A stretch of 64,000 nucleotides of DNA from Pseudomonas sp. GR 6-02 (GTDB lineage: Bacteria; Pseudomonadota; Gammaproteobacteria; Pseudomonadales; Pseudomonadaceae), in assembly GCF_001655615.1 (NCBI RefSeq), contig NZ_CP011567.1:5800001-5864000 (forward strand). The letters are read 5' to 3'. The position numbers and the translations under genes were made by a program. This document shows positions 20,848-32,352 of this stretch, piece after piece. Within the stretch, counting starts at the first letter, position 1, and each line of letters begins with the position of its first letter. The notes under the pieces are model-generated. The model had not been told where the DNA came from. It was given only the letters and a program-made list of their open reading frames with translations, and did not search any database.

Positions 20848-21672
20848 TCAGGCTTGGGCGGTACGCAGTTTTTCGCTGCGCCCACGCAGCCATTCCAGGG
20901 TCAGCAACAGGATCACCGAGAATGCGATCAGCAGCGTCGCGGCAGCGGCGATTGTCGGGCTGAGGTTTTCGCGGATGCCGCTGAACATCTGCCGAGGCAA
21001 GGTCGCTTGTTCGGGACCGGCGAGGAACAGCGTCACCACCACTTCATCGAACGAGGTAGCGAAGGCAAACAGCGCACCGGAAATCACCCCCGGCGCAATC
21101 AACGGCAAGGTCACCCGGCGGAACGTCGTCAGCGGCGAAGCTCCCAGGCTGGCCGCGGCCCGCACCAGGTTCTGGTTGAACCCCTGCAAGGTCGCCGATA
21201 CCGTGATGATCACGAACGGCACGCCCAGCACGGCGTGCACCACGATCAACGAGGTATAGCTGTTGCCGAACCCCAGTGGCGCGAAGGTCAGGTAACTGGC
21301 CACACCAATGATCACCACCGGCACCACCATCGGCGAAATCACCAGCGCCATCACCAGCGCCTTGCCCGGGAAGTCGCCACGGGTCAGGCCGATCGCCGCC
21401 AGCGTACCGAAGATCATCGCCAGCACGGTCGCTGCCGGAGCCACGATCATGCTGTTCTTCAACGAACGCATCCATTCCGCCGAGGCAAAGAAGTCCTGAT
21501 ACCAGTGCAGCGAGAAGCCTTGCAGCGGGTAGACCAGAAAACTCCCTGAGTTGAACGACAGCGGAATGATCACCAGCACCGGCAAGATCAGGAACAACAA
21601 AATCAAGCCGCAGAGAATCCGCAAGCTGTAGAACCACACCCGTTCGATGGGCGACATATAAGGACTCAGCAT
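20848..21672 (-). CDS. agtD: ABC transporter permease (PotC/PotI type), AgtD-like
   Basis: Inner-membrane permease, 274 residues, with six predicted helices and the EAA loop ATLQGFNQNLVRAAASLGASPLTTF followed by TLPLIAPG. By order and family it fits AgtD of the P. aeruginosa GABA/5-aminovalerate importer (last gene before rpe). The symbol is by synteny. It starts 12 bases after the upstream permease stop. Confidence 0.8.
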   Translation of the reverse strand: MLSPYMSPIERVWFYSLRILCGLILLFLILPVLVIIPLSFNSGSFLVYPLQGFSLHWYQDFFASAEWMRSLKNSMIVAPAATVLAMIFGTLAAIGLTRGDFPGKALVMALVISPMVVPVVIIGVASYLTFAPLGFGNSYTSLIVVHAVLGVPFVIITVSATLQGFNQNLVRAAASLGASPLTTFRRVTLPLIAPGVISGALFAFATSFDEVVVTLFLAGPEQATLPRQMFSGIRENLSPTIAAAATLLIAFSVILLLTLEWLRGRSEKLRTAQA

Positions 21673-21684
21673 TTCACTCTCCCC

Positions 21685-22932
21685 TTAGCTCAGGCGCAGG
21701 CGACTGGCGCCCACCAGCCAGCTGTAAATCAGATAAAGCACCACGGTCGCCAGCAGCAACAGTCCACCGAGCGCGGTCGCCATGCCCCAGTTGATGCTGG
21801 TGTTGGTGTAGAAGGCGACGAAGTAACTGACCATCTGATCGTTCGGGCTGCCCAGCAACGCCGGGGTGATGTAGTAGCCGATGGCGAGGATGAACACCAA
21901 CAGGCAACCGGCGCCAACACCGGCATAGGTCTGCGGGAAGTACACCCGCCAGAAACTGGCGAACGGGTGGCAGCCCAGGGAAATCGCCGCACGCATGTAA
22001 GTCGGCGAGATACCTTTCATCACGCTGTAGATCGGCAGAATCATGAACGGCAGCAGGATGTGCACCATCGAGATGTAGACCCCGGTGCGGTTGAACACCA
22101 GCTCCAGCGGCTTATCGATGACGCCCATGGCCATCAGGCCGCTGTTGATCAAGCCGCCCGATTGCAGCAACACGATCCACGCCGCGACCCGAACCAGAAT
22201 CGAGGTCCAGAACGGCAACAGCACCAGAATCATCAGCAGGTTGCTTTGGCGCGAGGGCAGGTTCGCCAGCAGGTAGGCCAGCGGATAAGCAAGCACCAGG
22301 CAGATCATGGTGATGATCAGGCCCATCCAGAACGTACGGGCAAAGATGTCGAGGTAGATCGCCTGATCGGGAGTGGCCCGGGCCAGTTCGCCGAGGTCGT
22401 CGATACGGTGATCGACGGCGGCCAGCAGGTAATAAGGCGTCACGCCACTGGTGTTGCGACGCACCACCTGCCAATAGGCCGGATCGCCCCAGCGTTCGTC
22501 GAGTCCTTCCAGCGCTTCTTTATAAGAAGCAGGCTCCGTGGCGAACGGCAAGGCGCGCGCGGTTTTGGTCAGCAGGCTGCGGTAGCCGGCCAACTCCATG
22601 TTCAAGCGCTTGGACAAATCACCCAAGGTCTGATTCTTGCGGGCTTCGGCGAGGTCTTCGCTGGCGGCCTTGTACACAGGCTCTGCCGGCAGGCCTCGGC
22701 CATCCCAACTGGCGATGGCTGCCACAGTGCGCGGCATCACGCCGACCACTTCCGGGTTACCGACGCTTTTGTAGAGCAGCGCCACGATCGGCACCAGGAA
22801 CACCAGTAACAGAAACAGCACCAACGGCGCGATCAAGGCTTGTGCTTTCCAGCGGTTGATTCGCTCGGCGTGCTTTAGCCGCTGCTTCAAGGTGGGGTCG
22901 GTGCCCGCGTTCACGGGAACGGCGATAGCCAT
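21685..22932 (-). CDS. agtC: ABC transporter permease with large periplasmic insert, AgtC-like
   Basis: 415-residue PotB/PotH-type permease, start ATG 22932 with GGAG upstream. TM1 spans about 32-54, a soluble insert about 55-194, and the remaining five helices follow with an EAA loop (MRAAISLGCHPFASFWRVYFP). Usual PotH proteins are near 300 residues, so the insert is notable but seen in Pseudomonas homologues. Part of the Agt-like operon. Confidence 0.8.
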   Translation of the reverse strand: MAIAVPVNAGTDPTLKQRLKHAERINRWKAQALIAPLVLFLLLVFLVPIVALLYKSVGNPEVVGVMPRTVAAIASWDGRGLPAEPVYKAASEDLAEARKNQTLGDLSKRLNMELAGYRSLLTKTARALPFATEPASYKEALEGLDERWGDPAYWQVVRRNTSGVTPYYLLAAVDHRIDDLGELARATPDQAIYLDIFARTFWMGLIITMICLVLAYPLAYLLANLPSRQSNLLMILVLLPFWTSILVRVAAWIVLLQSGGLINSGLMAMGVIDKPLELVFNRTGVYISMVHILLPFMILPIYSVMKGISPTYMRAAISLGCHPFASFWRVYFPQTYAGVGAGCLLVFILAIGYYITPALLGSPNDQMVSYFVAFYTNTSINWGMATALGGLLLLATVVLYLIYSWLVGASRLRLS

Positions 22933-23052
22933 GGCGTACTCCGGAAATCTTTGATCGTTACAGAGGGTGGCACTCCATAACTGGGAGGCCACCTCTGTTC
23001 TTGTTAGCTACACATCGGCCCCTGTAGGAGAGGCAAGCCCACAGTGTTGTGG

Positions 23053-24096
23053 TTACTTGGCAGCCCAGGAATTGAAGCGCTGCTCCAGTTGCTCGCCGTT
23101 GTCAGCCCAGAAGCTGACGTCGATCTGCACCTGGTTGGCGATGTTCTCCGGGGTGGTTGGCATGTCTTTCAGGACATCCTTGGACAGCAATGGCACTGCC
23201 TGGGTGTTGGCCGGGCCGTAGGCGATGTTTTCCGAGTAGGTCTTCTGCTGTTGCGGCTGTACCGAGAAGGCGATGAATTTCTTCGCAGCTTCAGCACGGG
23301 TCTTGTCCAGACCTTTTGGAATCGCCCATGCGTCGAAGTCGTAGATGCCGCCGTTCCACACCACTTTCAGGTTGCTTTCTTTTTGTACCGCGGCGATCCG
23401 GCCGTTGTAGGCCGAGCTCATGACCACGTCACCGGAGGCGAGGTATTGCGGCGGTTGTGCGCCGGCTTCCCACCACTGGATGCTTGGCTTGAGTTCATCG
23501 AGTTTCTTGAACGCGCGGTCCTGGCCATCTTTGCCGGCCAGCACTTTGTAGACGTCTTTCGGCGCAACGCCGTCAGCCATCAGTGCGAATTCCAGGGTGT
23601 ACTTGGCGCCTTTACGCAGGCCGCGCTTGCCCGGGAATTTCTTGGTGTCCCAGAAATCAGCCCAACTGGTCGGAGCGGTTTTCAGCTTGTCGGCGTTGTA
23701 GGCCAGCACGGTCGACCACACGAAGAAGCCCACGCCGCAAGGCTGGATAGCGCCTTTGACGTAGTCTTCAGACTTGCCGAACAGCTTCGGATCAAGCTGC
23801 TCGAACATGTCTTCGTCGCAACCACGGGACAGTTCCGGCGATTCAACTTCCACCAGGTCCCAGGACACGCTCTTGGTGTCGACCATGGCTTTGACCTTGG
23901 CCATTTCGCCGTTGTATTCGCCAGCGACGATTTTGCCGTGGCCCGCCGCTTCCCATGGTGCGTAGAAGGCTTTGACCTGCGCCGCCTTGTTCGCCCCGCC
24001 AAAGGACACCACGGTCAGGTCCGGGCCAGCCGCCATCGCGTGCACCGCGCCGATCATGCCGACGACCAGGGCGGTGAATTTCAGGGATCTCAACAT
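23053..24096 (-). CDS. agtB: Periplasmic substrate-binding protein, AgtB-like
   Basis: 347-residue periplasmic binding protein of the polyamine-type family. It has a signal peptide (residues 1 to about 23, cut near HAMA-AGPD) and the typical LTVVSFGGANK start. Expected ligands, by synteny with agtABCD, are GABA and 5-aminovalerate. A 120-base gap separates it from agtC and it lies 50 bases after the ATPase gene. Confidence 0.82.
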   Translation of the reverse strand: MLRSLKFTALVVGMIGAVHAMAAGPDLTVVSFGGANKAAQVKAFYAPWEAAGHGKIVAGEYNGEMAKVKAMVDTKSVSWDLVEVESPELSRGCDEDMFEQLDPKLFGKSEDYVKGAIQPCGVGFFVWSTVLAYNADKLKTAPTSWADFWDTKKFPGKRGLRKGAKYTLEFALMADGVAPKDVYKVLAGKDGQDRAFKKLDELKPSIQWWEAGAQPPQYLASGDVVMSSAYNGRIAAVQKESNLKVVWNGGIYDFDAWAIPKGLDKTRAEAAKKFIAFSVQPQQQKTYSENIAYGPANTQAVPLLSKDVLKDMPTTPENIANQVQIDVSFWADNGEQLEQRFNSWAAK

Positions 24097-24145
24097 TTAT
24101 TGTTCTCTCCACGTGCAGGGTTGGTGTTGGTGAAGCAGGGGGCGA

Positions 24146-25270
24146 TCAATGCGCCTCTAGAAGTGGGTCGAGCGCGCGAACGTGTTCGACCTGCCAGCCA
24201 AGCGGTACCACGTCGCCGACAGCCAGCGCAGGATCGAGCTCGGCAATCGGTTGTTTCACGAAGAAGTCGGTCTTGCCGCAGACTTCCAGGCGAACCCGGA
24301 CGTGGTCGCCCAGATAGATGAATTCCGCCACCCTTCCCGAGAAGCGGTTGACACAGGACTCGCTCGAGCCATTGAGGCTCACGCGCTCCGGACGAATCGA
24401 CAGTGTGACGGGTTCGCCGGTCTTGCCGACGTTGACCGCCAGTGCTTCAACCTTTTCACCACGACCGAGCTCGACCACGCAGCGATCACCGGTGTGGCTG
24501 TGCAAGCGGCCGTTGAGGCGGTTGTTCTCGCCGATGAAGTTGGCGACGAAAGTATTTTTCGGCTCTTCGTAGAGCGTGCGCGGTGGCGCGATCTGCTGGA
24601 TCTCGCCCTGGTGGAATACGGCGACGCGGTCGGACATGGTCAGGGCTTCGCCCTGGTCGTGGGTCACGTAGACCACGGTCACGCCGAGGCGCTGGTGCAG
24701 GTGTTTGATTTCCATCTGCATGTGTTCACGCAGTTGTTTGTCCAGTGCGCCGAGGGGTTCGTCCATCAGCACCAGTTGCGGTTCGAACACCAGGGCACGG
24801 GCCAGGGCCACACGCTGCTGCTGACCGCCGGACAGTTGCGCCGGATAGCGCTGGGCGAAGGTGTCGAGCTGAACCATGCTCAGCACACGCTTGACCCGAT
24901 CACTGACGTCGCTTTTGTTCAAGCCGCGCACGGTCAGCGGGAACGCCAGGTTCTCGGACACGGTCATGTGCGGAAACAACGCGTAGTTCTGGAACACCAT
25001 GCCGATGTCGCGCTTGTGCGGTGGCACGTTGTTGATGGAACGCCCGGCCAGTTGAATCTCCCCGGCGGTCGGCGTTTCGAAGCCGGCGAGCATCATCAGA
25101 CTGGTGGTTTTGCCGGAACCGGACGGCCCGAGCAAGGTCAGGAATTCGCCTTTGCGAATTTCCAGGTTGAGGTCTTTGACGATCAGGTTCTCGCCGTCGT
25201 AGCTCTTTTGCACTCCACGAAAGCTGACCAGAATATCGCTGGCCCCTGCACTTGAATCAACCTGGCTCAT
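24146..25270 (-). CDS. agtA: ABC transporter ATP-binding protein, AgtA-like
   Basis: 374-residue ATPase of the spermidine/putrescine class. Walker A GPSGSGKT (48-55), signature LSGGQQQRVALARAL, Walker B LVLMDEP and a C-terminal TOBE region are present. I use ATG 25270 over the GTG at 25276, given the upstream AGGTG. First gene of the importer operon; a 277-base gap with a minor GTAGGG..CCCTAC stem precedes it. Confidence 0.83.
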   Translation of the reverse strand: MSQVDSSAGASDILVSFRGVQKSYDGENLIVKDLNLEIRKGEFLTLLGPSGSGKTTSLMMLAGFETPTAGEIQLAGRSINNVPPHKRDIGMVFQNYALFPHMTVSENLAFPLTVRGLNKSDVSDRVKRVLSMVQLDTFAQRYPAQLSGGQQQRVALARALVFEPQLVLMDEPLGALDKQLREHMQMEIKHLHQRLGVTVVYVTHDQGEALTMSDRVAVFHQGEIQQIAPPRTLYEEPKNTFVANFIGENNRLNGRLHSHTGDRCVVELGRGEKVEALAVNVGKTGEPVTLSIRPERVSLNGSSESCVNRFSGRVAEFIYLGDHVRVRLEVCGKTDFFVKQPIAELDPALAVGDVVPLGWQVEHVRALDPLLEAH

Positions 25271-25547
25271 ACCCACACCTTTGTTATTGATGACTGCTGT
25301 GGACTAAGCCTAGTGGACGCTGGGAGCCGCGCAAATCGGGGCGCAGGAGAGAATCGCCTCAGCCGGATGGAAGGTTGGGGGTAGGGATTGCCCTACAAGG
25401 ATGGCGGGGATGGATATGTCGATTCTTGATGGCGACAAACGGTGAGCTGCAAGCCACAGGAACCGGTAAAAGCGGCTTTGCGGGCACGTCGTAATTGGAC
25501 ATGCACGCTCCCACAGGTATTTGCAGTGAGTCAGCGGGTCATGTGGA

Positions 25548-26189
25548 TCACAGGAGTTTGTGTTCCATCGCGTACTTCACCAGTTCGGCCAGGGAGGTGA
25601 TGTTGAGTTTCTGCATCAGCCGCGCCTTGTGGGTACTGATGGTTTTGCTGCTCAAGGCCAGTTGCTGGGCGATGTCGTTGACGTTGGCGCCCTGGGCCAG
25701 ACGTTCGAATACCGAGAATTCACGCTCCGACAGCAACGAGTGCAACGGCCGCGAATCGGTCAGGCCAACCTCGAAAACCATGCGGTCGGCCAGGTCCGGA
25801 TCGATGTAGCGCCCGCCCGCCGCGACCTTGCGAATCGCCGTCAGCAACAATGCCGGATCGCTGTCCTTGGTCGCGTAACCCGCCGCGCCGACCTTCAACG
25901 CCCGAGCGGCCATCTGCGCTTCGTCGTGCATCGACAGCACCAGGATCGCTGGCGGATTGTTCATGGCGCGAATCCGCGGGATCGCTTCCAGGCCGTTGAC
26001 CCCGGGCATGGAGATGTCCAGCAACACCACTTCGCAGGGAACATGACGCAAGGTATCGAGCAACTGCTCGCCATTGCTCGCCTCCCCTACCACCAGCAGG
26101 TCCTTGGCCAGGCCGATCAATTGCTTGATGCCTTCGCGAACGATGGTGTGGTCTTCGGCTACCAGTACACGGATCACGTTCTTCTCCAT
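25548..26189 (-). CDS. agtR: NarL/FixJ-type response regulator, AgtR-like
   Basis: 213-residue regulator with a receiver domain (phosphoacceptor D58 in VVLLDISMPG) and a C-terminal LuxR HTH (SEREFSVFERLAQGANVNDIA). It lies directly downstream of a sensor kinase gene and upstream of the importer operon, matching agtSR of P. aeruginosa, which activates agtABCD in response to 5-aminovalerate or GABA. Symbol by synteny. Confidence 0.82.
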   Translation of the reverse strand: MEKNVIRVLVAEDHTIVREGIKQLIGLAKDLLVVGEASNGEQLLDTLRHVPCEVVLLDISMPGVNGLEAIPRIRAMNNPPAILVLSMHDEAQMAARALKVGAAGYATKDSDPALLLTAIRKVAAGGRYIDPDLADRMVFEVGLTDSRPLHSLLSEREFSVFERLAQGANVNDIAQQLALSSKTISTHKARLMQKLNITSLAELVKYAMEHKLL

Positions 26190-26214
26190 TCTTTTTATGT
26201 CAGAACCAAGATCT

Positions 26215-26240
26215 ATCGCGGGCTTGCCTGCAAAGGCGCC
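26215..26240. repeat. REP-type fragment
   Basis: CGCGGGCTTGCCTGCAAAGGCGCC between the kinase and regulator genes resembles a REP core with imperfect symmetry. Confidence 0.45.
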
Positions 26241-26261
26241 AGCTCAAACAACACAAAACCA

Positions 26262-28658
26262 TCAGGCTTCATCCAGCGGCACTCGCACCGTCAGGGTCGT
26301 GCCCTCCCCTGGCTCACTCTCAAGCGACAATTGCCCGCCCATGATCAACACCCGCTCACGCATGCCGACCACGCCAAAGGATGTCGGCCTGCCAGGCCCG
26401 GCGACAAATCCTACGCCATCATCGCTGACAGTCAGACAAAGCTCATCGCCCTCAAGGGCCAGCGTCAGTTCAACAGTATGCGCCTGGGCGTGGCGCATGA
26501 CATTGGTCAGCGCTTCCTGAAGGATCCGGAACAGGCCGATGGCCTTGGCATCGCTGAGCGCCGGCAAGTTATCCGGCACTTGTACCAGACACGGAATATG
26601 CGTGCGCGCCTCGAACCGTCGGGCCTGCCACTCGATGGCCGAGGCGATCCCGGCATCGAGAATCGGTGGCCGCAGCGCCGTGGCCACATCACGCACCAGT
26701 TGAAACAGCTGCGCGATCAAACGCTTCATGCTGTTCAAGCGCTCGTGCAGGCCCGGATCGAGCTGCGCATAAGCCAGTTCGCACATGGACGTTTCCAGCT
26801 TCAACACCGTCAACATCTGCCCCAGCTCGTCGTGAACTTCCCGGGCAATCCGCGCTTTCTCCTCTTCCCGCACGCTCTCCAGGTGCGCAGACAACTCGCG
26901 CAACTGCTCACGGGAGCTGGCCAGCTCCAGCTCGATGCGCTTGCTCTCGGTGATGTCCCAGACGATCCCGTCCCAGACATAGGCGCCGTCTTCCAGTCGG
27001 CGGGTAATGGCCTTGATCTCAGCCCAGCGTTGTTCGCCCTGACGGGTCAGAATCCGTCCCTGCCACGACCAGTCGCTGTCGGTGTCCAGTGCATGGTCCT
27101 GGGTCTGGTGATAACTGGCCTTGTCATCCGGATGCACCAGGCTGCGCAGGCCTTTGTCACGATGGGCCAGGGTGGCGGGCGAGTAGCCCACCAGGCTCTC
27201 GCTGCCTTCACTGATGTAGGCAAAGTCGATCTGCCCGGTCACTGGTGCGCGCTCCAGACGAAAGACCAGCCCGGGGACGTTGGCGGCGATCCCCTGCAGC
27301 CGTGCTTCACTTTCCTGCAAGGCGGCCAGGGCGCGACGACGCTCGGTGACATCATTGAGGTAAACCACCAGGTATTCGCCCTCGCGAAAACGCAGGAAGC
27401 TCAACGAGACATCCGCCGGCAGAATACTGCCATCGGCCCGCACACAATTGGTTTCGAAACTTAGCGGCCCTTCCTCACTGGCCCGGGCGCGTTTCCACAG
27501 GCTCAGCCAGCGGTCCATGTGCAAACCGGGCTCGAAATCGATCAAGGGTCGATCAATGATCCCGCCCGCCGGATAGCCGAGCATGCTTTCGGCGGCACGG
27601 TTGGCGTAGCGCACATGGCTGTCCCAGTTGACCCAAAGGATGCCGACGGTGCTTTGATCGATGGAGAACTGCGTGAGGCGCAAGGCCTCTTCGCTAGCCT
27701 CGCGCAGGGCAATGTCTTCGCGCGCCGCCAGCAAACGCTGCTCCAGACTGTGTTGCTGACGACGCTGCCAGAACACAATGGCCATGCTGCTCAGCAATAA
27801 CACCAGCAACAGCAGGCAGAGGTTTTTCCAGAAAACCGGTGAATCGGACAGCCGCGGGTACTTGGGTTGCAGCCATTGATCGTGCAGTCGCTCGAGGTCT
27901 TTGGCCGGAATCGCGCGCAGCGCGTTTTCGACGATGCCGGCCAACTCCGGCCAGTCCCGACGCGTGGCCACTCGCAACAGTTGCGGGAAACCGATGTCGC
28001 CCACCACGGCCAGCCCGGCAAACTCGGGTTCGGCTGACAGACGCCCGAATTGCGCTTCATCGACCACCGCGTAACCGGCCTGCTGACTCAACAACAGTTG
28101 CAGCGCCTGGCGCTCCAGAGGCACGCCCTGCAGGTTCAAATGCGGATAGGTACTACGCAAGAAATCGGCGGTGACGCTGGGCATGCGCACGGCGACGCGG
28201 GTCTGACTGTCGAGTTTTTCCAGCTCCACCACACCGGTGCTCTTCTGGTCGCTGACCACCAGTTGCGGCACCCGCATGTACGGATCGGAAAACTGCCAGA
28301 ATCGTAAACCGGCGGGGGTTTGGGTCAGCCCCGGCGCGATATCGATATCGCCTTCGCGCGCGGCGGCTTCCAGTTGCGCAAGATCAGGATAATTACGCCA
28401 GCTCAGCTCGACCTTGAGCGACTTGGCCAGCCACTTCATCAACTCGATGTTGACCCCGGACAGGCGCTGCAAGCGGCGATCGTATTGGGCATAGGGCACT
28501 TGCAATACAACCCCGACCCGCAACTCTTCATGCTGCGCCAGCCATTGCTGTTGCGCCGAAGACAATGACACGACATGCGCCGGTGGCGCGGGAGCCGCCC
28601 AGCCCATCAAGGGAAACCACAAACAGCCGATAACCCACAGGCAGCGAAAATGCATCAT
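26262..28658 (-). CDS. agtS: Sensor histidine kinase with periplasmic solute-binding domain, AgtS-like
   Basis: 798-residue membrane kinase. Signal peptide (about 1-24), SBP_bac_3 ligand domain (about 38-260), one membrane helix (LCLLLLVLLLSSMAIVFW), two PAS/PAC modules and a HisKA_3-type dimerisation domain with phosphoacceptor H609 (REVHDELGQ). The HATPase contains EALTNVMRHA and DDGVGF. I prefer ATG 28658 over the TTG at 28679. It should detect a small amine in the periplasm and phosphorylate the AgtR-like regulator. Confidence 0.83.
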   Translation of the reverse strand: MMHFRCLWVIGCLWFPLMGWAAPAPPAHVVSLSSAQQQWLAQHEELRVGVVLQVPYAQYDRRLQRLSGVNIELMKWLAKSLKVELSWRNYPDLAQLEAAAREGDIDIAPGLTQTPAGLRFWQFSDPYMRVPQLVVSDQKSTGVVELEKLDSQTRVAVRMPSVTADFLRSTYPHLNLQGVPLERQALQLLLSQQAGYAVVDEAQFGRLSAEPEFAGLAVVGDIGFPQLLRVATRRDWPELAGIVENALRAIPAKDLERLHDQWLQPKYPRLSDSPVFWKNLCLLLLVLLLSSMAIVFWQRRQQHSLEQRLLAAREDIALREASEEALRLTQFSIDQSTVGILWVNWDSHVRYANRAAESMLGYPAGGIIDRPLIDFEPGLHMDRWLSLWKRARASEEGPLSFETNCVRADGSILPADVSLSFLRFREGEYLVVYLNDVTERRRALAALQESEARLQGIAANVPGLVFRLERAPVTGQIDFAYISEGSESLVGYSPATLAHRDKGLRSLVHPDDKASYHQTQDHALDTDSDWSWQGRILTRQGEQRWAEIKAITRRLEDGAYVWDGIVWDITESKRIELELASSREQLRELSAHLESVREEEKARIAREVHDELGQMLTVLKLETSMCELAYAQLDPGLHERLNSMKRLIAQLFQLVRDVATALRPPILDAGIASAIEWQARRFEARTHIPCLVQVPDNLPALSDAKAIGLFRILQEALTNVMRHAQAHTVELTLALEGDELCLTVSDDGVGFVAGPGRPTSFGVVGMRERVLIMGGQLSLESEPGEGTTLTVRVPLDEA

Positions 28659-28732
28659 CGAAGTCTCACACACTGACAAATACTGACCAACCCATTAGGC
28701 TGCCGGAATTAACTTCTGGCCTGGAATATCCG

Positions 28733-29725
28733 ATGCCCCCTGTCTACCGCCTGGCACTGCCAGCATTGTGCCTGTCGCTGATCCTGCCGTGCGCCTTTTC
28801 CGTCGAGGCGGCCGACCCGGCACCTGCCACTGCGGAAAAGCCCGCCGAAGAAAAACCGGTCGAACGCCAGCCGCTGCTTGAGCGTAGCCAGGAAGAATCG
28901 ACGGCACTTGAGCGAAAAATTCCTGCGCAGGAACAGCAGCAACTGCAAGCCGGTACCGACAGTTTTCTCGCCCTGTGGAAGCCGGCCAATACCGCCGACC
29001 CCAAAGGCGCGGTGATTATCATCCCGGGTGCCGGCGAAACCGTTGACTGGCCGCAAGCGATTAGCCCGTTGCGCCGCCAATTGCCGGACGCCGAGTGGAG
29101 CAGCCTGAGTATCACCTTGCCGGACCTGCAAAGCGAAGCCATTGCGCCACGTATCGTCGAAGTGGCGCCAGCGCCCAAAGCGCCTGATACCGGCAACAAA
29201 GACTCGACCACCGCGGCGCCCATCGAACAGGCCGCCGGCGGCGAAGCGGAGGTGGCCGACAAGGCTATCGCCGAAACCACCGAAGAACACGCCAAAGCCG
29301 ACGCCGAGCGAATTTTCGCCCGCATCGACGCGGCCATCGCTTATGCCGAACAGCAAAGCGCTCGCAAAGTCGTCGTGCTGGGGCATGGCACCGGCGCTTA
29401 CTGGGCCGCGCGCTATCTGAGCGAGAAGCAGCCATCGCAAGTCGAGAAGTTCGTGATGGTCGCCGCCCAGACGCCTGTTACGGCGAAGCCTGAGCTTGCC
29501 GAGTTGACGCCGACGATCAAGCTGCCGACTGCCGACATCTTCTATATGGACAAACCACTGGATCGCAACGCGGCACTGGAACGCTTGCAGGCCAATAAAC
29601 GTTTGAAGACATCGGCGTTCAGCCAGGTCTCGCTCAAGGCACTGCCGGGCAATGCCAAGGCTGAGCAAGAGCAGTTGGTTCGCCGGGTGCGGGGATGGTT
29701 GAATCCGCAGCCTGCGGCGGACTGA
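28733..29725 (+). CDS. DUF3530 family alpha/beta-hydrolase-like exported protein
   Basis: 330-residue protein with a signal peptide (about 1-26), an acidic Ala/Glu region and a hydrolase-like core with GHGTGAYWAARYL (possible nucleophile elbow without Ser: G-H-G-T-G) and VIIIPGAGETVDWP. The missing elbow Ser suggests it may not be a standard esterase. Divergent from the kinase gene and convergent with djlA. Function unknown. Confidence 0.75.
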   Translation: MPPVYRLALPALCLSLILPCAFSVEAADPAPATAEKPAEEKPVERQPLLERSQEESTALERKIPAQEQQQLQAGTDSFLALWKPANTADPKGAVIIIPGAGETVDWPQAISPLRRQLPDAEWSSLSITLPDLQSEAIAPRIVEVAPAPKAPDTGNKDSTTAAPIEQAAGGEAEVADKAIAETTEEHAKADAERIFARIDAAIAYAEQQSARKVVVLGHGTGAYWAARYLSEKQPSQVEKFVMVAAQTPVTAKPELAELTPTIKLPTADIFYMDKPLDRNAALERLQANKRLKTSAFSQVSLKALPGNAKAEQEQLVRRVRGWLNPQPAAD

Positions 29726-29768
29726 TGGATCGCGTCGCCCCATTCGCGGGCGACACAACTCTGCCCTG

Positions 29769-30533
29769 CTATCGAAAGTCCCGCCGTTCACGAATCAACG
29801 TGTAGGCGTTGTGCAATTCACGAGTCTTGTCCGTCGCCTCACGAACCTGCAACGCCGTCGCACCGCTGCCGGCAATCTTGTCCGGATGATGGCGACTGAG
29901 CAGGCGTCGATAGGCGCGTTTGATCTGTGCTGGCTCGCTGGTCGCCGACACTCCCAATAACCGCAAGGCGTCCTGATACGTAATCGCGCTGCTGACCAAT
30001 GGTCGCTTCGGCTCGTAGTCACTCGCCAGTGCCTGTACCTGTTGCGGCGTCCAGCCCAACCATTTGCCCCACTGGGCAATCAGTTCGCGCTCGCTGCTAC
30101 CGGCGCGGCCATCGGCCCAGACCATCCGCCAACAGGCACGCAACACGCCTTCCGCGGCATGGGGCTGAGCACTCAAGCGTCGCAGATAGCCACGCAACCG
30201 ATCACGCCCCGACTTGCCGCGGTTGAACGCCGCTATCGCCCGACGTTGCGCCGACTCGGTCATCTCCAGCGCACGCATTTCCTGTCGCGCCTGCTGAATG
30301 TGGCCATCCACTACCCGCCCATCACTCTTGGCCAATCGGCCCAGTAACACGAACAGCAGTTCATCGTTGCGCAGCACCGAGCGGCCACCGAACTTTTCCC
30401 ATAAATGCGCCCAGCTCTGCAGGTGCAAGCGCCGATCCAGCGCCTGTCCCAATAAAGCACCGAGCATGGCCCCCGGAATGCTGGCTATGGCAAAGCCCGC
30501 TCCGGCTCCAATCAGAGTCCCTGGCCACAACAT
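29769..30533 (-). CDS. djlA: DjlA-like membrane co-chaperone (J-domain)
   Basis: 254-residue protein. The N-terminal glycine-rich membrane helix (about 5-28), a TerB-like middle domain (about 55-160) and a C-terminal J domain with the HPDK motif are in the DjlA order. DjlA activates DnaK at the inner membrane. It lies two bases downstream of the murU stop, so probably the last gene of amgK-murU-djlA. Confidence 0.88.
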   Translation of the reverse strand: MLWPGTLIGAGAGFAIASIPGAMLGALLGQALDRRLHLQSWAHLWEKFGGRSVLRNDELLFVLLGRLAKSDGRVVDGHIQQARQEMRALEMTESAQRRAIAAFNRGKSGRDRLRGYLRRLSAQPHAAEGVLRACWRMVWADGRAGSSERELIAQWGKWLGWTPQQVQALASDYEPKRPLVSSAITYQDALRLLGVSATSEPAQIKRAYRRLLSRHHPDKIAGSGATALQVREATDKTRELHNAYTLIRERRDFR

Positions 30534-30534
30534 G

Positions 30535-32222
<1,688 letters not shown>

Positions 32223-32352
32223 TGCAAGGGTCTCCGACGGCGCTAGCCGTCAAGCGGGTCATGCTTTATTATCCAGCATCTTTTTCAGACCATCGAGAGG
32301 CGTGCGGCCCACACCGCGGGCAGATGGCACGCAGGAAGCCCGGACTAATAAG

